From NCBI GenBank assembly GCA_949710005.1, contig OX453287.1, forward strand, positions 7,844,386-7,908,385: a stretch of DNA of 64,000 nucleotides. The letters are read 5' to 3'. The DNA comes from Ricordea florida (taxonomy: Eukaryota > Cnidaria > Anthozoa > Corallimorpharia > Ricordeidae). This document shows, one piece after another, positions 19,678-26,677 of this stretch (the stretch's first letter is position 1; every line of letters begins with the position of its first letter). The position numbers and the translations under genes were made by a program. The notes below the pieces were generated by a model. It had not been told where the DNA came from. It saw only the letters and a program-made list of their open reading frames with translations, and did not search any database.

Positions 19678-20895
19678 TTACTTTCTCTTCTTCTTTATAC
19701 TTTCAACAAAATATAAAACTACAGCCATTATCAAAAGCCAAGCATTTTCACCTAAAAATCCAATAACTTGACCGGCTGTTTTGAACAGAAAGCTAACTAT
19801 TGCACCAACCATTCCCGGTAATATTTCACCAAGTTTTTTACCTATAGTTTTTAATCCATTACCAACTCCCTTACCCAATGTAGATAAACCCTTTGAAAGA
19901 TTAGAAACTATAACCCCAATGATAACACCTACTGCACTTAGAACAGCAAAAACTGTAAAACCATACTTTTTGAAGATATATTTTATTCGCTCGCGTAATG
20001 GCAAATTTTTAAGTATTTCATCTTTTCGCCCATCTATAACTGATAATTGTTCTTCGATTGAAATTGTTTTATTTCTAATCTGTTCTCTTAATTTATCAAC
20101 CTCAGATTTTAATCTCTCATTGCTTTGTTCTAACTTTGATAAATTAGATTTTCCCTTCTTATATTTGTCTATTTCTTCTTTGTATAATTTTGTTTCATCC
20201 AAAAGTCTCTCTGCTTGTATTTTTAATTCTATATTCTGTTTAACGGTTTGATCGAAAAGACTTTTATTTTCTGCTTTTTGCACCTGTTGTTTCTCAATGA
20301 ATTGGCGTAGTTCTTTTTCTCTTTCGTCATATCGACTAATCTCCTCCGTTCTTGTTGCTAAAAGTGAATCTATTCCTTGTACTGCAGAAAGTAATTCATT
20401 ATGTTTTTCTTTTTCTTCATTAAATTGTGATATGGCATCATTATATTTATCTAACATTGTTTCATAATCTGCACCTAGAGCTTTTCTCATTGTTTTTGGT
20501 AAATCTTCAAGCATAAGAACTTTATCTTTAGTAAGTACGACATGTGGTGCAGAACCCTTCCTATTACTAAATTCTGCTAATATACTACCATCTTTTCCAT
20601 ATGTTACATTAAATGTCGCGTCATTAGGATTGTAAGTTGGTAAATAGCGTTTGAGTTCCTGACCTGCTTCTCGCCTTCTGTCATATTTCTCATCTCTTTC
20701 TTCAATATTTGGTGTTTTTTTCTCTTCATCTTTTATTTGCCATTGAAGTCGTTTTCTTTCTTCCATATATTCGGAGTAACCAAGATATCCTTGATCAACA
20801 GATGTAGATGTGTTTGGGCTTTGGTAAAATGTATCATCCCCATCATCATTATCATCATCTTTTGGTAAATCTTCTAATGGTATGTCTTTTTCCAT
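19678..20895 (-). CDS. Polinton coiled-coil protein with C-terminal hydrophobic segment
   Basis: 405 residues. The acidic N-terminus (DLPKDDDNDDGDD) is followed by a long predicted coiled coil from about residue 145 to 300, rich in Glu, Lys and Leu. The C-terminal 90 residues hold two hydrophobic helices around a Gly/Lys-rich amphipathic stretch, such as GLSTLGKGVGNGLKTIGKKL, ending WLLIMAVVLYFVESIKKKRK. It is probably membrane-linked. I recall the C-terminal pattern from other Polintons; no biochemical role is known to me. Confidence 0.6.
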   Translation of the reverse strand: MEKDIPLEDLPKDDDNDDGDDTFYQSPNTSTSVDQGYLGYSEYMEERKRLQWQIKDEEKKTPNIEERDEKYDRRREAGQELKRYLPTYNPNDATFNVTYGKDGSILAEFSNRKGSAPHVVLTKDKVLMLEDLPKTMRKALGADYETMLDKYNDAISQFNEEKEKHNELLSAVQGIDSLLATRTEEISRYDEREKELRQFIEKQQVQKAENKSLFDQTVKQNIELKIQAERLLDETKLYKEEIDKYKKGKSNLSKLEQSNERLKSEVDKLREQIRNKTISIEEQLSVIDGRKDEILKNLPLRERIKYIFKKYGFTVFAVLSAVGVIIGVIVSNLSKGLSTLGKGVGNGLKTIGKKLGEILPGMVGAIVSFLFKTAGQVIGFLGENAWLLIMAVVLYFVESIKKKRK

Positions 20896-20918
20896 GATTT
20901 TTTACTCATCAGTAATAA

Positions 20919-20927
20919 ATCTTTAGA
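20919..20927 (-). promoter_or_regulatory. Upstream box TCTAAAGAT, coiled-coil gene
   Basis: 32 nt before the start at 20,895. With the box at 20,960 it forms a divergent pair in a 98-bp gap. Confidence 0.55.
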
Positions 20928-20959
20928 CCCCTTAGAGTCGATGAAAAATTAAAATTTGA

Positions 20960-20968
20960 TTTAAAGAT
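20960..20968 (+). promoter_or_regulatory. Upstream box TTTAAAGAT, candidate SSB gene
   Basis: 34 nt before the start at 20,994; only 32 bases from the opposing box of the divergent neighbour. Confidence 0.55.
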
Positions 20969-20993
20969 TAAAAAAAGAATATATAAAAATAAA

Positions 20994-21806
20994 ATGATGA
21001 ACGAAACTACGCAATTAATAGATGTTAATAGTTATATTCCTAAAGTAAGCATGATTTTTTCTAAACCAATTGTTGGTGAAATTCCAGGAACAAAACCCAA
21101 GGTAGAATTTAAAAGAATTAAAATTTTTACAAAAAATGATGATGGAACAGAAGGAGAACTTGTTATTCCAACCGGTAATTTATATTCTTTTGGTGTTTCT
21201 ACAAACACAAATCAACAAACAGGCGCAATTTCAGGATATGTGTTTCCATTATGTTTATGGAGTGGAAGCAGTCCAACACCCGAAGAAGAAAAATGGATTG
21301 ATTTATTCAATGAAATAGTTGACAATTGCATTGATCATTTGCTTATTAATAGAGCAAAAATTGGTAAATTTGAGTTGGAAAGAAATGAGCTTGAAAAACA
21401 AAAAGGAGGTTTAAATCCTCTATATTGGAAGATGGAAAAATCTTCAATGGCTAGAGTTCCTGATAGAGGTCCAACTTTATATGCAAAATTAATTTGGGAT
21501 AAAAAACAAGACCAAATTTTAACCAAGTTTTATAACTCTAAAAATGATAAGTTAATTGACCCATTAAAATTATTAAATAAAGGTTGTCGAGTTGAAGAAG
21601 GTGTAATAAAAATTGAATCAATATTTATTGGTTCTTGTATTGCCCTTCAAGTAAAACTTTATGAAGCAGTTATAGAACCAAACAAAGAAATGAAAAGATT
21701 AACTAAATTTAGATGCTTAACTATTTCAGATAGTAAATCTGCTGCTGAAGAAATGGAAAAATCTGAATATGAAGAAGAAGATTCTGATGTTGGGAGTCTC
21801 ATGTAA
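20994..21806 (+). CDS. Candidate single-strand DNA-binding protein (giant-virus DUF5871/DUF2738-like)
   Basis: 270 residues, the only plus-strand gene in the middle of the element. Segments such as YVFPLCLWSGSSPTPEEEKW, NPLYWKMEKS, GPTLYAKLIWDKKQDQI, IDPLKLLNKGCRVEEGV and IKIESIFIGSCIALQVKLYE match what I recall of an uncharacterised family in giant DNA viruses that others have linked to phage T7 gp2.5-type single-strand DNA-binding proteins. The very acidic C-terminus (EYEEEDSDVG) fits that class, where the tail recruits partners. Role: coating single strands during protein-primed replication. Inference; profile search needed. Confidence 0.55.
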   Translation: MMNETTQLIDVNSYIPKVSMIFSKPIVGEIPGTKPKVEFKRIKIFTKNDDGTEGELVIPTGNLYSFGVSTNTNQQTGAISGYVFPLCLWSGSSPTPEEEKWIDLFNEIVDNCIDHLLINRAKIGKFELERNELEKQKGGLNPLYWKMEKSSMARVPDRGPTLYAKLIWDKKQDQILTKFYNSKNDKLIDPLKLLNKGCRVEEGVIKIESIFIGSCIALQVKLYEAVIEPNKEMKRLTKFRCLTISDSKSAAEEMEKSEYEEEDSDVGSLM

Positions 21807-21825
21807 ACAATAATAAATATACTTG

Positions 21826-21858
21826 TGTTATATAACCAAAATTACTGGTTACATAACA
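21826..21858. terminator. Intergenic hairpin between convergent genes
   Basis: 13-bp arms TGTTATATAACCA / TGGTTACATAACA with one G-T pair and a 7-nt loop, between gene ends at 21,806 and 21,869. Same stem family as at 16,618. Confidence 0.6.
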
Positions 21859-21868
21859 AAATAATAAT

Positions 21869-22261
21869 TTATAAAAATTTACTGACCGCGTAACCTAAAC
21901 CTAACATTCCAGCTCCAACATATACCATTTCTCCTGTTTTTTGTTCATCGCTTGGTTTGTAATAATCAGAGAATTTTGGCTCTTGCATTTGCATGTACAA
22001 TTCAAAAGCTTGATTTGTGGTCGAAATATTTTTTGATGCTTGATATTTTTCATCTTTTTTCTTCATTTTCCAATCAATCATTTTTTGTCTTTTTTCCTGA
22101 TATTCTGCGTAATCTCTTTGATATTTTTCTAATGCTTTATCGTGTCGTATTTTTTCCGCATCCACATTATGTCCCGAAAGACTTTTTGCAAGATAATTCC
22201 CTCCAACAAATGCTGTTGCATTCAATATAGCCCCACCAATCATCATCGCTATTGCTGCCAT
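21869..22261 (-). CDS. Small Polinton membrane protein, 130 residues
   Basis: A hydrophobic N-terminal helix (AIAMMIGGAILNATAFVGG) is followed by a charged helical middle with many Lys, Glu and Gln, then a C-terminal Gly-rich segment MVYVGAGMLGLGYAVSKFL. It starts one base after the stop of the upstream gene, so the two may share a transcript. Function unknown. Confidence 0.5.
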   Translation of the reverse strand: MAAIAMMIGGAILNATAFVGGNYLAKSLSGHNVDAEKIRHDKALEKYQRDYAEYQEKRQKMIDWKMKKKDEKYQASKNISTTNQAFELYMQMQEPKFSDYYKPSDEQKTGEMVYVGAGMLGLGYAVSKFL

Positions 22262-22262
22262 T

Positions 22263-22481
22263 TTATTTTGGTAAAATCTTTTGATCCTCTAAATAAGTTT
22301 TAAGATACATACTTCCTGATAATACAGCCACCCATTTTGCATAATTTGTAATACTTGAGGATGGGTCATTCAAAAATGATTCTTTCATTACCTTTTTAGC
22401 TACATATCCAACTCCAGCCCCTAATCCGATAAGTACCGCTGAATCAGTTACAGTTTTCACAAGTTTGTTTTCGTTTGACAT
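22263..22481 (-). CDS. Small Polinton membrane protein, 72 residues
   Basis: One Gly/Ala-rich hydrophobic helix, SAVLIGLGAGVGYVAKKV, and a second less hydrophobic one, WVAVLSGSMYL. It has its own upstream box and is followed closely by the 130-residue gene. Function unknown. Confidence 0.5.
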   Translation of the reverse strand: MSNENKLVKTVTDSAVLIGLGAGVGYVAKKVMKESFLNDPSSSITNYAKWVAVLSGSMYLKTYLEDQKILPK

Positions 22482-22482
22482 G

Positions 22483-22535
22483 ATTTTTTACTACATCATT
22501 AAGAAACTTTTAAATAACTTTATGTAGTAAAAAAT
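22483..22535. terminator. Intergenic hairpin after the 145-residue gene
   Basis: Perfect 14-bp arms ATTTTTTACTACAT / ATGTAGTAAAAAAT, the longest of the set, between the gene ending at 22,545 and the start at 22,481. Confidence 0.55.
22506..22514 (-). promoter_or_regulatory. Upstream box TTTAAAAGT, 72-residue gene
   Basis: 33 nt before the start at 22,481, within the loop of the hairpin there. Confidence 0.5.
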
Positions 22536-22544
22536 AATTTATAA

Positions 22545-22982
22545 TTACATCATTCCAATTTTTGGTCTATCTGTGGGTTGTGGATTATGAATCTTTATGG
22601 GAGGGGTTTGAAAAGGTTGTGTTGGAACTTGCGATAAATCAGGTATCCTATTTTTATATTCATCTCTAGCTTTTTCCCGATATCTCATAAAAAGATCAAA
22701 TGCTGTAAACCCTAATCCAACAACAGATAAAACAGTAGTAAAAGATAACTCTGGCAGCCATGATTTCGCTTCCCTATATGTATTTTCATTTTGCTCCGCG
22801 GACAGTAGGGTCTCTTCGCGTTTCATTTCCCTAGCTAATGCTTCTTTTGCTTTTTTATTATATTCCGCTAATTTCTTTCCAGCCGCTACTTTTTTAGGAT
22901 CTTTCTCTTTCTTTTTAGAATCTTTATTTTCAGGTGTGGGATCCGCCGTAATTTGCTCAACTTGTTCATTTTGTTCAGACAT
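22545..22982 (-). CDS. Polinton protein with one membrane segment, 145 residues
   Basis: A Lys/Glu-rich first half (KDSKKKEKDPKKVAAGKKL), then a hydrophobic helix around residues 79-97 (FTTVLSVVGLGFTAFDLFM) and a Pro-rich tail (QPFQTPPIKIHNPQP). The layout suggests a basic tail on one side of a membrane and a Pro-rich binding arm on the other. Unknown function. Confidence 0.5.
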   Translation of the reverse strand: MSEQNEQVEQITADPTPENKDSKKKEKDPKKVAAGKKLAEYNKKAKEALAREMKREETLLSAEQNENTYREAKSWLPELSFTTVLSVVGLGFTAFDLFMRYREKARDEYKNRIPDLSQVPTQPFQTPPIKIHNPQPTDRPKIGMM

Positions 22983-23005
22983 TGTTATTTAGATGCTGCA
23001 AATAA

Positions 23006-23014
23006 GTTTTTAGA
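23006..23014 (-). promoter_or_regulatory. Upstream box TCTAAAAAC, 145-residue gene
   Basis: 32 nt before the start at 22,982. Confidence 0.5.
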
Positions 23015-23019
23015 TCTGT

Positions 23020-23538
23020 TTAATATACAGTATCAATACCTTCAGTAGATTGCTTAGTTTCCTGATCAGTTGTGTTGGAATTTACTGAAAATTGTTGATT
23101 TTTGTTGAATTTAACGTGTTTAGCTACTTGAAATAACCCGCTAGCAAGTGCAGCCAATCTTCCTGATTTTAATGCTAATACCCCAACAATGTTTGTTAGT
23201 TCACGATTAACTAAATCATCATTCTTCAAATCATTACAAAGAGATTCTATATCATCAACCGGAACCAAATATGAAATAATTTTAGAAATTAATTGAAGGG
23301 ATGAATCTACCACCCCACCACTAATTTTCTTACCCATTACCGCTTGGTAACGATTAAAATATTTTTCTACATCGCGTACTGATAATTTTTTTATATCACC
23401 CAAGCTCATTTCAACCCCCATATATTCCTTTGTTGTCCCAAGCACTGCGAGAATTGCAAGTGATTCTTGTTTTATTTCAAGGTCATCATCCTTCGGCTGA
23501 TCTGTCTTTTCTTCAATATAATCTTCAACGTTTGTCAT
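23020..23538 (-). CDS. Polinton protein of unknown function, 172 residues
   Basis: A longer open frame starts at 23,574 inside the ATPase gene, but the Met at 23,538 (MTNVEDYIEEK) lies just after the ATPase stop and is the likelier start. Mostly helical: LAILAVLGTTKEYMGVEMSL, KKLSVRDVEKYFNRYQAVMG, then a hydrophobic stretch VGVLALKSGRLAALASGLFQ. No catalytic motif. Proteins of this look follow the ATPase in other Polintons I recall. A capsid-assembly role would be a guess. Confidence 0.55.
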   Translation of the reverse strand: MTNVEDYIEEKTDQPKDDDLEIKQESLAILAVLGTTKEYMGVEMSLGDIKKLSVRDVEKYFNRYQAVMGKKISGGVVDSSLQLISKIISYLVPVDDIESLCNDLKNDDLVNRELTNIVGVLALKSGRLAALASGLFQVAKHVKFNKNQQFSVNSNTTDQETKQSTEGIDTVY

Positions 23539-23543
23539 CTTTG

Positions 23544-24170
23544 TTAAATCACCTCGGGAATCTCTAAATAGCAATTAAATGGGTATCGCAAACTCAAACA
23601 TAACCTAGAATATTTTTCTGTTTTCAGGAGTTGTACAAACTTTTTACCTAATTCATAATCCAAATCACCACCATAATCTTCGAAAAACATTTTCATACCT
23701 TTCTGCGACGGGTTATGAAAAGTAACAACGCAAGCCACATTTTCCCGAAATGGTTTTGCTATGGATGTTAATTGCTGGGTTAGAACCCACATTGATAATC
23801 CATGGTGCCTTCCGGAGAATGCTAAATCTATAAATTTATTAGATCTTTTCTTCAGATCGGTGGATACAGCGCAATCATCTAAAATTATTAATGTATTTGT
23901 ACCGGAGAATAAAGTTTGGCAATCATTTAACAATTCATTAATCTCATCTACATTACTTGCATCTGGTGATAATACAAAGAATCTCTTGTCCCCACGAGCG
24001 AAATTATGATATGTTTTATTTTTAGAATAAGTTGGACAAATTAAAACAATATATTCAAAAACCTTTCGGAAAGGACCTCGGAGCTGTTCAATTAGGTACT
24101 TTGTTTTTCCACAATTTGTTGGTCCTGTTATAATACAATGAAATGGGATTTTATCTCGTAAATCTTCCAT
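23544..24170 (-). CDS. A32-like DNA-packaging ATPase of the Polinton
   Basis: 208 residues, the usual size for the family. Walker A is GPTNCGKT at residues 16-23, Walker B is LIILDDCA with the acidic pair at 98-99, and a sensor-like SGRHHGLSMWVLTQQL follows, matching the FtsK-HerA/A32 group that powers DNA entry into capsids in Polintons, virophages and giant viruses. It lies beside the capsid gene, as in other Polintons. Confidence 0.93.
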   Translation of the reverse strand: MEDLRDKIPFHCIITGPTNCGKTKYLIEQLRGPFRKVFEYIVLICPTYSKNKTYHNFARGDKRFFVLSPDASNVDEINELLNDCQTLFSGTNTLIILDDCAVSTDLKKRSNKFIDLAFSGRHHGLSMWVLTQQLTSIAKPFRENVACVVTFHNPSQKGMKMFFEDYGGDLDYELGKKFVQLLKTEKYSRLCLSLRYPFNCYLEIPEVI

Positions 24171-24189
24171 TTTTGTATCATAACATTAT

Positions 24190-24198
24190 GTTTTTAGA
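24190..24198 (-). promoter_or_regulatory. Upstream box TCTAAAAAC, ATPase gene
   Basis: About 29 nt before the start at 24,170, in the 31-bp gap to the capsid gene. Confidence 0.5.
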
Positions 24199-24201
24199 CG
24201 G

Positions 24202-25446
24202 TCAGTACTTAATTGATCTCAAACTTGAATTCATTATTTCCATCATTGCATCAGCCACAACAAACATATGACAAGTTATTACCACCGAGCTTGATGAGCC
24301 ACTTTTTTTCCTTTTAATTTCTATTTTTACTCCATCATGTGTATTATTTAGAGCTAGTCCTCCACCATGAATATCATTATCGGGGTGAGTTCTAGTATCA
24401 AGCCAAAGAGCAAACTTATTTGTATAAAAATCCCCTTCTTTTAAATTATACTCTACCATTTTTGGGAATCGTTTTTTAACAGATTCCCAAAGATCTGATA
24501 TAATCATACCTTTAGAGTATATTCTATTTGGTACACCATCAACATCAATATTAACAGAAGTTATTCCTGGGTAAAAAAAATTTTCTGAATCTCTTGCACC
24601 GCCGGCATATGGAGCAATAAACAAAAATAATATTCCACTCATTGATCTTCTAGGTAAATTAACATGTTGATTAATAACTTCATCAGCTCCAGTTAAAAAT
24701 GTAAAAGTTTTGTGTAAAGTAACATTTTCATAAAAGAATCCTTTACCAATTTGATAAGTTGCTTGGGCTTCTCTAGCCAAGTATTCGCTTGAAATTGATG
24801 AATATTCTAACTCTAAATTTTTGAGCGAATATGATGGTGTTTTAGTTGTATCAGAATAAACAACAATATCAGAAACTGGGGCTAATGTAATCTCAAATAT
24901 TAAATGATTTTCCAATGCTTTTGGATAAAAAACCCCATGATCTTTTAAAATAGGGTGATTTATTGGTATTCTATACTTTGTATTATGAACTACAGCAAGA
25001 GCCAATTCTTTTGCATCTGAATCATCCTTATCCTCCGCATTTGTTCTAAGTTTTCTAATATTTGGAGAAGAAATACCTTGTTTTAATCTATCTTTTCTAT
25101 CTTCTTTTGTTAAGAACAAATCATGATATGTTTGAAATAGATCATATCTTTGAGTATCCTGCAATGTTTCACCCCCAAAAAGAACTTTTAATCTAGATAC
25201 AAGATTAGCCGCCAAATTATTAACAAATGTATTGTTTACATGACCTTCAACATCCAAATCAAACAAAAGAGATACGCTTCCAGGAACAATCACTAAATTC
25301 TCAGAAAGTTTTGGAATATTTATGTATAATGTTTCGCCGGGGCTAGCCGAGGATGGGTTTAGAGTAATTCGATTTAATGTTGATTCTGCTTTCAAACCAA
25401 ATGGTTCTTTTGGAATTCTGTTTGGATTAATTTTTTCAGACGTCAT
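24202..25446 (-). CDS. Polinton major capsid protein candidate (double jelly roll)
   Basis: 414 residues, beta-strand rich, in the position next to the packaging ATPase. Segments YDLFQTYHDLFLTKEDR, HPILKDHGVFYPKALENHLI and FEITLAP resemble the first jelly roll of Polinton and adenovirus-like capsid proteins. RSMSGILFLFIAPYAGG, GVPNRIYSKGMIISDLWE and LDTRTHPDNDIHGGGLALNN belong to the second. The ending VVITCHMFVVADAMMEI is the usual last strand. Such proteins form trimers that tile an icosahedral shell. The assignment is by pattern and context; a fold prediction would settle it. Confidence 0.82.
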   Translation of the reverse strand: MTSEKINPNRIPKEPFGLKAESTLNRITLNPSSASPGETLYINIPKLSENLVIVPGSVSLLFDLDVEGHVNNTFVNNLAANLVSRLKVLFGGETLQDTQRYDLFQTYHDLFLTKEDRKDRLKQGISSPNIRKLRTNAEDKDDSDAKELALAVVHNTKYRIPINHPILKDHGVFYPKALENHLIFEITLAPVSDIVVYSDTTKTPSYSLKNLELEYSSISSEYLAREAQATYQIGKGFFYENVTLHKTFTFLTGADEVINQHVNLPRRSMSGILFLFIAPYAGGARDSENFFYPGITSVNIDVDGVPNRIYSKGMIISDLWESVKKRFPKMVEYNLKEGDFYTNKFALWLDTRTHPDNDIHGGGLALNNTHDGVKIEIKRKKSGSSSSVVITCHMFVVADAMMEIMNSSLRSIKY

Positions 25447-25472
25447 ACTTGATTTATAAGATACTTTGGCTA

Positions 25473-25481
25473 ACCTTTAAA
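25473..25481 (-). promoter_or_regulatory. Upstream box TTTAAAGGT, capsid gene
   Basis: 35 nt before the start at 25,446. A second shared word, AAAGTATCTTATAAAT, lies between the box and the start and is repeated before the 57-residue frame. Confidence 0.5.
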
Positions 25482-25494
25482 CCCCTTTGCACTA

Positions 25495-25668
25495 TTATTC
25501 TTTAATTTTTTCAATATGTTTTAATAAACATTCTCTCGCCTCGGGAATTAAAATCATAATATTAAAAATTTTATCACCATCTTCCATATATAGAATTTTT
25601 TTTCTAATAATTTTTTTCATAAGATTAATTTGATATTCGCTAAAATTTACTTTTTCTTCCTCCACCAT
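25495..25668 (-). CDS. Small open frame, 57 residues, between capsid and integrase genes
   Basis: Begins MVEEEKVNFSEYQINLMKK and ends CLLKHIEKIKE; helical, charged, no domain. Its leader repeats both the TTTAAAAAT-type box and the AAAGTATCTTATAAAT word found before the capsid gene, which argues that it is expressed. Unknown function; a regulatory or assembly protein are open guesses. Confidence 0.45.
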   Translation of the reverse strand: MVEEEKVNFSEYQINLMKKIIRKKILYMEDGDKIFNIMILIPEARECLLKHIEKIKE

Positions 25669-25693
25669 TTTTAATTTATAAGATACTTTGTTA

Positions 25694-25702
25694 ATTTTTA
25701 AA
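25694..25702 (-). promoter_or_regulatory. Upstream box TTTAAAAAT, 57-residue frame
   Basis: 34 nt before the start at 25,668. It overlaps the integrase start codon on the other strand, so the two divergent genes share this short promoter region. Confidence 0.4.
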
Positions 25703-26676
25703 TGATGACAAAAATATATTATTCGGCTGAGGGGTATTGGAAAGGATATTCCGCGATTCCTAAATTAGCTGAGAAGGCGAAAGTAAGTGAAAATGAGGCG
25801 AAACAATGGTTGCAAAAACAAGCAATATGGCAAATCTATCTTCCAGCTCCAAAGTATATTCCTAGGCCACACTGGAAAGTGGATAAACCTAACCAGATTC
25901 ACCAAGCAGATTTGTTATTTTTACCGCATGATAGAGTTGGAAGAAAAACGTATAAATACGCGTTAGTTGTGGTTGATGTTGCCTCTAGATACAAAGATGC
26001 TGAACCATTAACCTCAAAAGAAAGTCGAGAGATATCAGAAGCTTTTACAAAAATATATTCTAGAAGATTGAAATACCCTAAAACATTAATGGTTGATCCG
26101 GGGAAAGAATTTATGGGCGGGGTTACCAAACTTATGAATTATCATAATGTGAAAATACAGAGAAGTGAAGCCGGAAATCATAGAGCCCAAGCGTTTGTGG
26201 AAAGAGCAAATAGAGTATTAGGTGAAAAATTATTTAGCCATCAATACGCGCAAGAAATGATCAGTGATGATCGATCTAGAGTATGGGTGAAAAGATTACC
26301 TGTTATTCTAAAAACTTTGAATAATACACCAACTAGAATAACCGGTAAAGAACCAATTAAGGCTATAAAACTGAAAGAGGTTGGCATTGAACCTAAAAAA
26401 TACCAACGCGAAGTGGGTGTTGATGAAGTTAGACTACCAATTGAGGTTAAAGTTAGATATTTATTATCTCCAGGGGAACTTGAAGGCGGTGAAAAAAGGC
26501 GAGCTACTGATCCTATTTGGAGCATAAAAGTTTATTATATTACGCGTAGCGTCGTTTCCCCCAACCAGCCTGTTTTATATTATTTATTAGACGGACCAAG
26601 ACGTGGTTTTGTGCGAGAAGAACTTCAAGTTGTTCCGTATGATACTGAGTTGCCGCCTTCTTCTGTTTTGAAGTGA
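25702..26676 (+). CDS. Retroviral-type integrase of the Polinton
   Basis: 324 residues. The catalytic core has the acidic triad: Asp in HQADLLFL (about residue 69), Asp in LMVDPGKEF (about 132) and Glu in AFVERANR (about 167), with about 34 residues between the last two. VVVDVASRYKDAEPL is the strand after the first Asp. The C-terminal part (LYYLLDGPRRGFVREELQ) looks like a small beta barrel for DNA binding. It cuts and joins the ends during insertion. It converges on the polymerase gene with one base between the stops. Confidence 0.93.
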   Translation: MMTKIYYSAEGYWKGYSAIPKLAEKAKVSENEAKQWLQKQAIWQIYLPAPKYIPRPHWKVDKPNQIHQADLLFLPHDRVGRKTYKYALVVVDVASRYKDAEPLTSKESREISEAFTKIYSRRLKYPKTLMVDPGKEFMGGVTKLMNYHNVKIQRSEAGNHRAQAFVERANRVLGEKLFSHQYAQEMISDDRSRVWVKRLPVILKTLNNTPTRITGKEPIKAIKLKEVGIEPKKYQREVGVDEVRLPIEVKVRYLLSPGELEGGEKRRATDPIWSIKVYYITRSVVSPNQPVLYYLLDGPRRGFVREELQVVPYDTELPPSSVLK

Positions 26677-26677
26677 T

